Assembly (NCBI GenBank): GCA_023957015.1
Contig: JAMLHR010000019.1
Location: 1 to 48,879 of the forward strand
From: Thermomicrobiales bacterium
GTDB lineage: Bacteria; Chloroflexota; Chloroflexia; Thermomicrobiales; UBA6265
DNA: 48,879 nucleotides
Direction of reading: 5' to 3'
This document shows, one piece after another, positions 8,291-15,866 of this stretch. Under the pieces are notes generated by a model that was not told where the DNA came from, ran no database searches, and saw nothing but the letters and a program-made list of their open reading frames with translations. The translations under genes were made by a program, and so were the position numbers. The first letter of the stretch is position 1. Each line of letters opens with the position of its first letter.

Positions 8291-8832
8291 GTCAGCCACA
8301 GCCACAACCACCACGAATGCGAAACACCCAGGAGAGCACGCCTGATCTGGTCTACAACATCGATCAGCTGGAGTACCTGGTTAGCAGCGGCAAGCGCGTC
8401 CCGATGAGCCGCATGGTGATCGTGGACGAGGACGAGTTCATGGGGCTCCTGGACGATATCCGGGCCAACATCCCGATGGAGATTCGCGATGCCCAGCGGC
8501 TGCTGAAGGAACGCGAACGCATTGTTGGCGAGGCGCAGGAAGAGGCGCTACGGATCGTGAACGATGCTCAGCGTCGCGCCCAGGTACTGGTGGGTGAGCA
8601 TACCATCATGGCGGAAGCCAAGCAGCATGCCGAAGAATTGCTGCGCCAGGCCGAGAAAGCGCGCCAGGAAGAGAAGGGTCGCATGCAGGTGTATTTCCTG
8701 CAGCAGATCGCCGCGATTCGCGCCGCAGCCATCACCACGATGGGCACGATGGAAGCGACTGTTGAGCGATCACTCGATGCCCTCGACGACGCCCAGGCGG
8801 CCATCGAACAAGACGACGGCCCACAACACTAA
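8287..8832 (+). CDS. Conserved coiled-coil protein of unknown function (ATPase B-subunit/DivIVA-like region)
   Basis: 181 residues. Residues 1-40 are polar with a QPQPQPP start. Residues 40-60 (RVPMSRMVIVDEDEFMGLLDDI) look like a short folded motif. From about 65 to 145 it is a charged, alanine/glutamate/arginine-rich helix, almost certainly a coiled coil, resembling the stalk of F-ATPase subunit b. There is no signal peptide or membrane segment. It overlaps coaD by ATGA and is the last gene before a new promoter. I recognise the type from related genomes as a companion of coaD, but I do not know its role; a scaffold is one possibility. Confidence 0.75.
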   Translation: MSQPQPQPPRMRNTQESTPDLVYNIDQLEYLVSSGKRVPMSRMVIVDEDEFMGLLDDIRANIPMEIRDAQRLLKERERIVGEAQEEALRIVNDAQRRAQVLVGEHTIMAEAKQHAEELLRQAEKARQEEKGRMQVYFLQQIAAIRAAAITTMGTMEATVERSLDALDDAQAAIEQDDGPQH

Positions 8833-8836
8833 CTCA

Positions 8837-8866
8837 TTGAAAATGAACCGGCGTAGCCCGTATACT
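8837..8866 (+). promoter_or_regulatory. Promoter for yceD-rpmF, with two overlapping hairpins
   Basis: TTGAAA at 8837-8842, an 18-base spacer, and TATACT at 8861-8866 give a good sigma-70-type promoter. GGCGTAGCC (8850-8858) and GGCTACGCC (8872-8880) form one hairpin across the -10 region. ACGCCGAAA (8876-8884) and TTTCGGCGT (8890-8898) form a second one in the leader. The two share ACGCC, so only one can form at a time. Confidence 0.65.
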
Positions 8867-8956
8867 CTCATGGCTACGCCGAAACACGTTTTCGGCGTGT
8901 CTTCGTGCGTTTGCCGGAGAATGTCTGGCAAATACGCGTGACAGTGATTGAGGATC

Positions 8957-9535
8957 GTGAGTACACAGCACCCTGAGCCGATTCAGTTGGATGATGACCT
9001 GATTATCAAGGTGTCATCGTTGCTGATGGAGAGTATCGGCAGCACCCGCAAGGTGAATGTCTACCTTAACCGGTTCAGTCTCGATGAGGATCTGACAGCA
9101 ACCGATGTCTCGGCATCGATTGTATTAACCCGGCTGAATAGAGGTGTTCTCGCCTCGGGATCAGCCACCGGATCGGTCGAGTTGGAGTGTGTCCGCTGTC
9201 TCAATACATACGAGCAGTCATTCACGGTGAAGTTCGCCGAACAGTTTCGGCAGATCACTGAGGTCCTGGATGGACGGGGTGTGACCCCGCCTCGCGAGGA
9301 GCCAGAGGATGACGAGGGCGATGATGAACTCGCTTTTGAGATCAACGACGCCCATGAACTTGATCTAACGGAGTTGCTGCGGCAGTGGATCCTTCTCAGT
9401 CTTCCCATGACACCCGTCTGCGGAAAGGACTGTCCGGGGCCACAGGCATACGGCGGTAACGAAGAAGATGTGATCGATGCGCGGTTTGCCGCGCTTCAGG
9501 ATTTGCTGGATACCGAAGGCGAGCAGCCTTCGTGA
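8957..9535 (+). CDS. YceD family protein (DUF177), large-rRNA accumulation factor
   Basis: 192 residues from the GTG at 8957, chosen because GAGG is 4-5 bases upstream; a TTG at 8948 in the same frame is less likely. The domain has the family's first cysteine pair in LECVRCLNTYEQSF, an acidic loop (EEPEDDEGDDELAF), and the second cysteine site PVCGKDCPGPQ near the C terminus. YceD in E. coli and its plant relatives are needed for 23S rRNA accumulation, and the gene is almost always placed just before rpmF, as here. The acidic insert varies between species. It is probably co-transcribed with rpmF from the promoter at 8837. Confidence 0.88.
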   Translation: MSTQHPEPIQLDDDLIIKVSSLLMESIGSTRKVNVYLNRFSLDEDLTATDVSASIVLTRLNRGVLASGSATGSVELECVRCLNTYEQSFTVKFAEQFRQITEVLDGRGVTPPREEPEDDEGDDELAFEINDAHELDLTELLRQWILLSLPMTPVCGKDCPGPQAYGGNEEDVIDARFAALQDLLDTEGEQPS

Positions 9536-9606
9536 ACCTTGCGTCGCCGGGGTGGCGATATACGTAGACATGCGCCGCAGGTGGCGGCAGAAGCAGGAGT
9601 AAAACG

Positions 9607-9807
9607 ATGGGTGCACTTCCCAAACAACGAATCAGCCGCGCGCATCAGGGCAACCGACGCCGTCATCATTTCATTGCTGCACCAACACTGGTGCCGTGCA
9701 AGGAATGCGGCGAGATGAAGCAGGCGCACCATGTTTGCCCGAGCTGTGGTCGCTACCGCGGTCGCCAGGTCGTTCAGATCGAGACCCGACAGCGCGCCGC
9801 CGAGTAG
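9607..9807 (+). CDS. rpmF: Large ribosomal subunit protein bL32
   Basis: 66 residues: MGALPKQRISRAHQGNRRRHH is a typical bL32 start, followed by a zinc ribbon with C31, C34, C44 and C47 (CKECGEMKQAHHVCPSCG). It is a structural 50S protein. The 71 bases between yceD and rpmF contain two short hairpins (TCGCC/GGCGA at 9544-9558 and CGCC/GGCG at 9573-9586), which may matter for mRNA processing or translational control. AGGAGT lies about 7 bases before the ATG. It ends 24 bases before a strong terminator. Confidence 0.97.
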   Translation: MGALPKQRISRAHQGNRRRHHFIAAPTLVPCKECGEMKQAHHVCPSCGRYRGRQVVQIETRQRAAE

Positions 9808-9831
9808 CGGTTCGTATCGCAGATTTCCTGA

Positions 9832-9868
9832 GAACAGGCGGAGCCAGGTGCTTCCGCCTGTTCTTTGT
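9832..9868 (+). terminator. Terminator after rpmF
   Basis: Perfect 11-bp stem, GAACAGGCGGA (9832-9842) with its complement at 9853-9863, 10-base loop, followed by TTTGTGT. It separates the yceD-rpmF unit from fabH. Confidence 0.8.
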
Positions 9869-10005
9869 GTCCACGATTGACGGGCCATAACAGGACATAC
9901 CCCGGCAAACTTCGGTATCATGAGCCATACACCAGTAGGGTTGGCCATCTCCTCACTTCATCATCGCCAGCCAATCCACCAACTAGCCAGGAGCAGAGCC
10001 AGGAT

Positions 10006-11013
10006 ATGCCGTACGCCGCGATAACAGGTTGGGGATTCGCTGTGCCCGATCGGGTGGTCACCAATGCCGACCTCGAACGCATGGTGGACACCAGCGACGA
10101 ATGGATCGTCTCGCGTACCGGAATCCGGGAGCGACGCATCGTCTCGCAAACTGACTCCACCACGTCACTGGCGGCACTGGCCGCAGCCCGAGCCGTTGAG
10201 AAGGCGGGCCTCTCGCCGCTCGATATCGAGCTCATCGTGACTGCTACCTGCACTGCGGATGACTTCCTGGTCTCCCAGGCGGCGCTGGTGCAGGCGGCGA
10301 TTGGCAGCAAGGCTGCCGCCTTCGATGTCGGCTCCGCCTGTGCCGGATTCGTGACTGCGCTGGATGTGGCAACACAGTTTGTACGCAGCGGTTCCTACAA
10401 GCGCGTGCTCGTCGTCGGTGCCGATACGCTCTCCCGCTACATCGACTTCACCGATCGCTCCACGTGTGTGCTCTTTGGGGATGGTGCTGGCGCCATCGTC
10501 CTGGAAGCCACCGAGGAGGAACGCGGTTTGCTGGCTTCCGTGATGGGTGCCGACGGCAGCGGCAGCGAGCATCTCTTTGTCCCCGGTACGGCGCGCTTCG
10601 CACCGGAGTCCGCCGATCTCTTCCCGGATGCACGACCGCATGTCCAAATGAACGGCCAGGCCGTCTACAAGTTCGCGGTAAATGTGATGAACGAGGCTTC
10701 GGTTGAAGCGATCGCCAAGGCCGGTATGGATCTGGATGACATCGATATGCTCATCCCGCATCAGGCCAACATCCGCATCATCGAGGCGGCGGCCAAACGC
10801 CTGAACCTGCCGATGGATCGCGTTTGGGTCAATCTGGATCGCTACGGGAATACCACCGCTGCGACGATCCCAATCGCAATCTCGGAAGCAGCCGATGCTG
10901 GCAAGCTGAAAGAAGGCGCGAACATCGTGGTCGTGGCCTTTGGTGCCGGACTGGCCTGGGCAGCGGGCGTCCTACGCTGGGGTGTCGCAGGCACCCGCAA
11001 TGCTGCACAATAA
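10006..11013 (+). CDS. fabH: Beta-ketoacyl-ACP synthase III
   Basis: 335 residues from the ATG at 10006 (MPYAAITGWGFAVPDRVVTN), which matches the family's start; an upstream in-frame start would add about 47 unrelated residues over the intergenic region. The catalytic triad is visible: C112 in GSACAGF, H252 in IPHQAN and N282 in GNTTAATIP. The enzyme condenses acetyl-CoA (or a branched acyl-CoA) with malonyl-ACP to begin each fatty acid. It follows rpmF as in many bacteria, but plsX, usually between them, is absent. Weak ribosome binding sequences (CAGGAG, CCAGG) precede the start. Confidence 0.94.
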   Translation: MPYAAITGWGFAVPDRVVTNADLERMVDTSDEWIVSRTGIRERRIVSQTDSTTSLAALAAARAVEKAGLSPLDIELIVTATCTADDFLVSQAALVQAAIGSKAAAFDVGSACAGFVTALDVATQFVRSGSYKRVLVVGADTLSRYIDFTDRSTCVLFGDGAGAIVLEATEEERGLLASVMGADGSGSEHLFVPGTARFAPESADLFPDARPHVQMNGQAVYKFAVNVMNEASVEAIAKAGMDLDDIDMLIPHQANIRIIEAAAKRLNLPMDRVWVNLDRYGNTTAATIPIAISEAADAGKLKEGANIVVVAFGAGLAWAAGVLRWGVAGTRNAAQ

Positions 11014-11087
11014 GCAACAAGAACTGAGAATGAATGTGGAATCGCATATCGATTTCGCAGGCACCTTAACAGGAGACGGAGGCAGGA

Positions 11088-11834
11088 ATGACTGATGCTC
11101 GAATAGCTGTGGTGACAGGCGGTACCCGTGGTATTGGCCTCGCGATAGCGGAACGGCTGGCCACGGATGGCTATGACCTGCTCCTCACCTATCGTGGCGA
11201 TGCCGACGCCGCCAAGGCGGCATCCGAAGCGCTGGCAAGCACCGGTCGCCGTATCGAGGTCATCTCCGCCGATGTCTCCACCGCCGAAGGTGCAACTGCC
11301 ACCATCGAAACCGCAACCAAGACATTCGGCCGCATCGATGTGCTGGTGAATAACGCCGGTATCACTCGCGATAACCTGATCATGCGTATGAGCGAGGACG
11401 ATTGGGACGCTGTTCTCAGCACGAATCTCAAGGGCGCATTCCTGACCTCAAAGGCCGTCGTCCGTCCAATGCTGCGGCAGAAATCAGGACGTATCATCAA
11501 TATCACCAGCGTGGTTGGTCGCATGGGTAATGCGGGACAGGCGAACTATGCCGCAGCCAAGGCTGGGCTGATCGGTCTGACCAAGACACTCGCCAAGGAA
11601 GTCGGCAGTCGCGGGATCACCGTGAATGCAGTGGCACCTGGCTTCATCGATACACGTCTCACCGATGTGCTTCCCGAAGAGCTGAAGAAGGCCCTGCTGG
11701 ATGCGACACCGCTGGGACGATTCGGCACGGTTGAGGATGTGGCCAACGCCGTCGCGTTCCTCGCCTCCGATCAGGCGTCGTATATCACCGGGCAGGTGCT
11801 GTCGGTTGATGGCGGCATGAGCATGGCATCGTAG
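11088..11834 (+). CDS. fabG: 3-oxoacyl-ACP reductase
   Basis: 248 residues of the classical short-chain dehydrogenase type. The NADP-binding motif is TGGTRGIG near residues 10-17, then NNAG at about 88-91 and the catalytic S141, Y154 and K158 (NYAAAKAG). The C terminus GQVLSVDGGMSMAS is typical of FabG. It performs the first reduction in each elongation cycle on ACP-bound substrate. A strong GGAGACGGAGGCAGGA region precedes the ATG. It lies between fabH and accC, 22 bases from accC. Short-chain dehydrogenases are hard to separate by sequence, but the context makes FabG very likely. Confidence 0.92.
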   Translation: MTDARIAVVTGGTRGIGLAIAERLATDGYDLLLTYRGDADAAKAASEALASTGRRIEVISADVSTAEGATATIETATKTFGRIDVLVNNAGITRDNLIMRMSEDDWDAVLSTNLKGAFLTSKAVVRPMLRQKSGRIINITSVVGRMGNAGQANYAAAKAGLIGLTKTLAKEVGSRGITVNAVAPGFIDTRLTDVLPEELKKALLDATPLGRFGTVEDVANAVAFLASDQASYITGQVLSVDGGMSMAS

Positions 11835-11856
11835 ATTCGCGGGGAAGAGAACGCAG

Positions 11857-13251
11857 ATGTTCAAGAAGATTCTGATCGCAAACCGCGGGGAGATCGCTCT
11901 GCGCATCTTGCGCGCGTGTCGCGACCTCGGTGTACCAGCGGTGGTAGCCTACAGCGAGGCTGATGTCGATTCCCTCCCCGTTCGCCTGGCGGACGAGGCG
12001 GTCTGCATCGGACCTCCGGCCGTCGCCAAGAGCTACAACAATATCCCGGCGGTCGTGACCGCCGCGCTGGTGACCGGCTGCGACGCCATTCACCCAGGTT
12101 ATGGATTCCTGGCCGAAAACGCATACCTGGCCGAGGTCTGCCAGCAAGTCGGTGTCACCTTTATCGGTCCCTCCCCAGAAGTCATTGATCGCATGGGCAA
12201 CAAGGCCGAAGCCCGCAAGGTGATGAGCGCAGCCGGTGTGCCGCTTCTCCCGGGTACCAAGGGAATCGTGCCCACGCTGGCGCACGCGCGGGACGCCGCC
12301 AAGGAAATCGGCTATCCGGTGGTGATCAAGGCGGTTGCTGGCGGTGGTGGTCGTGGTATGCGCGTAGCCTACAACGAGGCTGAACTCGTTCGCGGCTATC
12401 CGATGGCCCAGAGCGAGGCCGAGAGCGCCTTTGGCAATGGCGATGTCTATATCGAACGCTATCTGCAGAAACCACGACATGTGGAGGTACAGGTACTGGG
12501 CGATATGCACGGCAATGTGATCGCCGTTGGCGATCGCGATTGCAGCCTGCAACGCCGTCATCAGAAGGTGGTCGAGGAGGCACCGGCACCGAATCTACCC
12601 GACAAGGTTCGCCGTAATCTGCTCAAGACCGCCGAGAAGGGTGCCAAGGCCGCTGGCTACTACAGCGCGGGCACGCTCGAATTCCTGCTGGATAGCGATG
12701 GTCGTTTCTACTTTATGGAGATGAACACGCGTATCCAGGTGGAGCACCCGATTACCGAGGAAACCTCGAGCCTGGACCTGCTGGTGTGGCAGATTCGGGT
12801 AGCAGCCGGCGAGAAGCTGGATCTCCGCGAGGAGGAATATCGCAGCCGCGGTCATAGTATCGAATGCCGCATTACGGCCGAGGACGCTGCCAACGACTTC
12901 CGCCCAAGTGTCGGTAAGATCGAGACTTATATTGCACCGGGCGGTCCGGGCGTACGTGTTGATTCTCACCTCTTCCCTGGCTATACGATCCCGCCGTTCT
13001 ACGATTCCCTGCTCGGCAAGATCATTACCTGGGGGAATACGCGAGAGCAAGCCGTGGAGCGCATGGAACGCGCCCTGCGCGAAACCGTGCTGACTGGTGT
13101 GAAGCACACGATTCCTTTCCACAGCGAAATCATGTCGGATGAAGCCTTCAAGCGTGGCGATGTCCACACCGGCTTTATCCCTGAGTTCTTTGAACGGCTC
13201 GATGATCGCGCGTTAGCCGATGATGTCTTCAGCGAGGAGCCTGCATCATGA
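11857..13251 (+). CDS. accC: Acetyl-CoA carboxylase, biotin carboxylase subunit
   Basis: 464 residues. The N-terminal domain starts MFKKILIANRGEIALRILRAC. The ATP-grasp domain has the glycine-rich loop AVAGGGGRGMRVA (about 164-176), the RDCSLQRRHQKVVEEAPAP block and the metal-binding EMNTRIQVEHPITEE block. The C-terminal BC domain follows (HSIECRITAEDAANDFRPSVG). It carboxylates biotin on the carrier protein using ATP and bicarbonate, the first half of malonyl-CoA formation. Unusually, no accB (biotin carboxyl carrier) lies next to it; fabG is 22 bases upstream and Asp23 overlaps its end. The carrier must be encoded elsewhere. A biotin carboxylase of another acyl-CoA carboxylase is an alternative, but the context favours AccC. 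Confidence 0.92.
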   Translation: MFKKILIANRGEIALRILRACRDLGVPAVVAYSEADVDSLPVRLADEAVCIGPPAVAKSYNNIPAVVTAALVTGCDAIHPGYGFLAENAYLAEVCQQVGVTFIGPSPEVIDRMGNKAEARKVMSAAGVPLLPGTKGIVPTLAHARDAAKEIGYPVVIKAVAGGGGRGMRVAYNEAELVRGYPMAQSEAESAFGNGDVYIERYLQKPRHVEVQVLGDMHGNVIAVGDRDCSLQRRHQKVVEEAPAPNLPDKVRRNLLKTAEKGAKAAGYYSAGTLEFLLDSDGRFYFMEMNTRIQVEHPITEETSSLDLLVWQIRVAAGEKLDLREEEYRSRGHSIECRITAEDAANDFRPSVGKIETYIAPGGPGVRVDSHLFPGYTIPPFYDSLLGKIITWGNTREQAVERMERALRETVLTGVKHTIPFHSEIMSDEAFKRGDVHTGFIPEFFERLDDRALADDVFSEEPAS

Positions 13252-13646
13252 CCACATCCGATCGCGCCGAGGTGAGCACCTCGGTCCCCATCATCAACGA
13301 CAACGAAGTGAGAGGCACCGTACGGATCGCACCCAAGGTGCTGATTCAGTTGATCGAGACCACCGTGCGCGATGTTCCCGGTGTGCTCTCGCTCACCTCC
13401 CGCAAAGGGAAGAAGCAGGACGATGAACCACACGGTAAAGCCTTCGACGATGGCAAGGTCCGCGTGGTGGTGGACGGCGATCAGATCGATGCCGATGTCG
13501 CCGTGATTCTCCATGCCGGCACGAATGTAGCTGGTGTGACCGAGAAGATTCGCCATGAAGTTGGCGTAGCAGCTGGCCGCATGCTGGGTATGACGGTGCG
13601 CAGCGTCGATATCTACGTCGACGGTTTCGCGGCGGGTGACGCATAG
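13248..13646 (+). CDS. Asp23/Gls24 family protein (DUF322), second copy
   Basis: 132 residues overlapping accC by ATGA. The Asp23 pattern is clear: GTVRIAPKVLIQLIETTVRDVPGVLSL, a charged variable loop (RKGKKQDDEPHGKAFDD), VRVVVDGDQIDADVAVIL, and the C-terminal RSVDIYVDGF. It is distinct from the copy at 913-1287, with a longer middle loop. Its place between accC and nusB matches the frequent Asp23-nusB pairing in Gram-positive bacteria and Chloroflexota. Function is inferred only: an envelope-associated small protein, possibly linked to the lipid genes around it. Confidence 0.85.
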   Translation: MTTSDRAEVSTSVPIINDNEVRGTVRIAPKVLIQLIETTVRDVPGVLSLTSRKGKKQDDEPHGKAFDDGKVRVVVDGDQIDADVAVILHAGTNVAGVTEKIRHEVGVAAGRMLGMTVRSVDIYVDGFAAGDA

Positions 13647-14231
13647 ATGACCGAGAACAAACCGACGAACGCACGCCCGAACAAGGGCGGACAGCATCGG
13701 CGTGCCCACAAGCCGGGATCCAGTCCAAAACAGTTCGGTAAGGGAGCGAAGCTCGAGAACTCATCGGTGCGACATCAGGGTCGCGTGCTGGCGATGCAGA
13801 CGCTCTTTGAGATCGATGCGGCCCAGCGAGATGTGGACGATATCGTGACCCGTATCCGCTGGGATGAGTCGAGTGTGCCGGAGAGCGCGCTGGAATCCCC
13901 GGATGAGGACGAGCGCGATATCGACGAGATCCCTGGTAACGTCGCCGATCACGCCGAACGCCTCGTCCGTGGCACCGTTGCGAATCTGGAGACGATCGAT
14001 CCGGTGATCGCGGCGGCGGCTCCCGCATTCCCGATCTCGCAGATCGCCTCGGTCGATCGCAATGTCATCCGACTCGCGATCTACGAACTGCAGCATGAAC
14101 GGGACGTACCGGTGAGTGTGGCGATCAACGAGGCTGTGGAGATCGCGAAGCGGTTTGGCGGCGAGAACAGCGGTCGCTTTGTGAATGGTGTACTGGGCAC
14201 AGTCGCCAGGCAGTTACCGAAGGATCGATGA
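13647..14231 (+). CDS. nusB: Transcription antitermination factor NusB
   Basis: 194 residues, starting directly after the preceding stop codon. The first 45 or so residues are a basic, low-complexity extension (KPTNARPNKGGQHRRAHKPG) that ordinary NusB (about 140 residues) lacks. The NusB fold then begins at RHQGRVLAMQTLFEID and includes ERLVRGTVANLETIDPVI, DRNVIRLAIYEL, the signature VPVSVAINEAVEIAKRFGG and NSGRFVNGVLG. With NusE it binds boxA RNA in rRNA antitermination. An acidic insert (ESPDEDERDIDEIPGN) lies in the middle. Confidence 0.9.
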   Translation: MTENKPTNARPNKGGQHRRAHKPGSSPKQFGKGAKLENSSVRHQGRVLAMQTLFEIDAAQRDVDDIVTRIRWDESSVPESALESPDEDERDIDEIPGNVADHAERLVRGTVANLETIDPVIAAAAPAFPISQIASVDRNVIRLAIYELQHERDVPVSVAINEAVEIAKRFGGENSGRFVNGVLGTVARQLPKDR

Positions 14232-14366
14232 AACAGGTCGACGGTCGTAAATCTTGCGGGTATGCTTTCATTACCGATACACAGGATGTGAAAAACCTGT
14301 AAACTCGGAGCAAATCCGGAAAGTAACCGTTGCCTCGTACATGGGGCTCAACTAGGAGGAAACTCA

Positions 14367-14606
14367 ATGGCAACCACTCTCGAGCGTGTTCAGGCGATCG
14401 TTGTTGACCGACTCGGTGTCGAGGCCGATCAGGTGGTCGAGTCCGCCGAGTTCATCGGCGATCTTGATGCCGATTCCCTGGACCTCGTCGAGGTCATCAT
14501 GGCCATGGAGCAGGAATTCGACCTTGAGATCAAGGACGAGGATGCCGAGTCCATCCGCAGCGTTGGCGATGCTGTGCGCTACATCGACGAGCACGCGGGG
14601 GCATAG
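14367..14606 (+). CDS. acpP: Acyl carrier protein
   Basis: 79 acidic residues with the phosphopantetheine site [10 protein letters not shown]37 is the attachment serine (S36 in E. coli). Helix II ([22 protein letters not shown]) and the C-terminal YIDEHAGA are typical. It carries growing acyl chains for FabH and FabG. A strong AGGAGG lies 8 bases before the ATG. The 135 bases upstream, after nusB, have room for a promoter: TAAACT at about 14297 is a possible -10 but has no good -35, so co-transcription with nusB is equally possible. Confidence 0.96.
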   Translation: MATTLERVQAIVVDRLGVEADQVVESAEFIGDLDADSLDLVEVIMAMEQEFDLEIKDEDAESIRSVGDAVRYIDEHAGA

Positions 14607-14640
14607 TCACTGCCTGATAGAGACGTAGCATCGGGTTTTA

Positions 14641-14780
14641 TACCCGGTGACTGCCGAAGGCAGAGCAATGTGAATCCCAACTACTATCGGCTTCCCCGGG
14701 GGATTCTGCCGAAGGCGGCCGGAACGAAGTGGAGTAGCGGAGCGAGCCCTCGGGGCTTCGCCCCTCTGAATGACGAGTAA
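14641..14780. repeat. Second copy of the dispersed repeat
   Basis: It contains the 16-mer GACTGCCGAAGGCAGA (14649-14664) found also at 85-100, another CTGCCGAAGGC at about 14717, and the end sequence CCCTCTGAATGACG at about 14762-14775, matching the element end at 200-213. Read on the minus strand, its GGGCTCGCTCCGCTACTC block resembles bases 40-58. It is a diverged relative, not an exact copy. Confidence 0.55.
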
Positions 14781-14794
14781 AATCGTGTATCATG

Positions 14795-14839
14795 TACGGG
14801 TGATTTGGCTGATCGGGTCAGATCACCCGTATTGTTTTT
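14795..14839 (+). terminator. Hairpin with T-run between acpP and tatC
   Basis: Perfect 10-bp arms TACGGGTGAT (14795-14804) and its complement (14822-14831) around a 17-base loop, followed by TTGTTTTTC. It is probably the terminator of the acpP transcript, displaced by the repeat, or an attenuator before tatC. Confidence 0.5.
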
Positions 14840-14989
14840 CTGCGAGCGTACGACCTTCTTCTGCCCTGGCGGGGCAGATGCCACAGATGTGGCAGACGAG
14901 CCGTGTATCCATCCTGGTCGTCCATCAGCGTCGCTGAGATACATGGTCCGAACCTCGCGCCAGAACGTTCTCAAAAGGAGCCTTCTACC

Positions 14990-15823
14990 ATGGCGCGCTT
15001 TCTAAAAGCACCCAAGCTTTCGATGCCCCATCTTCCAGACTGGAATAGCGACGAACCGGAAGTGTTCGAGGAGATGACGCTCCAGGAGCACCTGGAGGAG
15101 TTCCGCGATCGCATCATCAAGATGATCATCGCGATCGTGCCGGCGTTCATCATCGGCTGGATCTTCCATCCACGCGTGCTTGAGGACATCCGGGAGAAGT
15201 CGAAGGCGGTTGGAGGATTGCAGACGCTCTCCGCCGTTGACCCGATTACAATCTCGTTCCAGATATCTCTCTACATCGCCATCGCGATCACGATGCCCAT
15301 CATCGTCTACCAGTTCATCGCCTTCCTGATGCCAGGTATGACGAGGAAAGAGAAGAAGTTCCTCTTCTCCTCCCTCCCCTTCATCACCATACTCTTCGTC
15401 GCGGGGGCTCTCTTCGGTTACTTCATTGCCGCCCCGCGGGCCATGGACTTCCTGTCGAATTGGAACCAGGGCATTTTGAAGTGGGAAATCACCGCCCAGA
15501 ACGCCGTCACATTCTTCCTGCGCCTGGTTCTGGGTGTGGGAATTGGCTTCCAACTACCAGTCATCATCTTTGTCTTGACGAAGCTGGGCTTAGTCAATGT
15601 CAAGCAACTGCGGAAGTGGCGAAAATACGCCTACCTGGTCCTGTTCGTGGCTGCCGCCATCATTACACCAACGCCAGATCCACTCAATATGAGCGTTGTC
15701 GCTATTCCGCTGATTCTGCTCTATGAGTTCGGAATTCTCATCAGCGCGTTCTTCGGTCGCACCATCATTCGTGAACCCCGACCGGGTGAGCGAGATCCGA
15801 AGGATATCGTCACCGTCAATTAA
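14990..15823 (+). CDS. tatC: Sec-independent protein translocase TatC
   Basis: 277 residues from the ATG at 14990, chosen because AAGGAG lies 9 bases upstream. After a roughly 35-residue cytoplasmic start comes the TatC signature MTLQEHLEEFRDRI, then six hydrophobic spans, including FIIGWIFHP, ISLYIAIAITMPIIVYQFIAFLMPGM, FITILFVAGALFGYF, and two C-terminal spans ending near IPLILLYEFGILISAFFG. It recognises twin-arginine signal peptides in the membrane and works with TatA. No tatA is adjacent, so that subunit is encoded elsewhere. It is convergent with the RqcH gene and shares a bidirectional hairpin with it. Confidence 0.93.
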   Translation: MARFLKAPKLSMPHLPDWNSDEPEVFEEMTLQEHLEEFRDRIIKMIIAIVPAFIIGWIFHPRVLEDIREKSKAVGGLQTLSAVDPITISFQISLYIAIAITMPIIVYQFIAFLMPGMTRKEKKFLFSSLPFITILFVAGALFGYFIAAPRAMDFLSNWNQGILKWEITAQNAVTFFLRLVLGVGIGFQLPVIIFVLTKLGLVNVKQLRKWRKYAYLVLFVAAAIITPTPDPLNMSVVAIPLILLYEFGILISAFFGRTIIREPRPGERDPKDIVTVN

Positions 15824-15834
15824 TGACCAATGAG

Positions 15835-15864
15835 AGGGTCAGGGCTTTCCGCTCTGACCCTTTG
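15835..15864. terminator. Bidirectional terminator between tatC and rqcH
   Basis: An 11-bp stem with one G-T wobble: AGGGTCAGGGC (15835-15845) against GCTCTGACCCT (15851-15861), loop TTTCC, then TT on the plus strand. It lies in the 43-base gap between two convergent stops and can serve both. Confidence 0.75.
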
Positions 15865-15866
15865 GT

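Larger units (their letters stand above)
14607..14989. other. Gene-free stretch between acpP and tatC
   Basis: 383 bases without a supported gene. It holds a dispersed repeat (about 14641-14780), a hairpin followed by a T-run (14795-14839), and the tatC leader with AAGGAG at 14975-14980. An in-frame extension of tatC upstream to 14903 has no family similarity. Confidence 0.6.
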
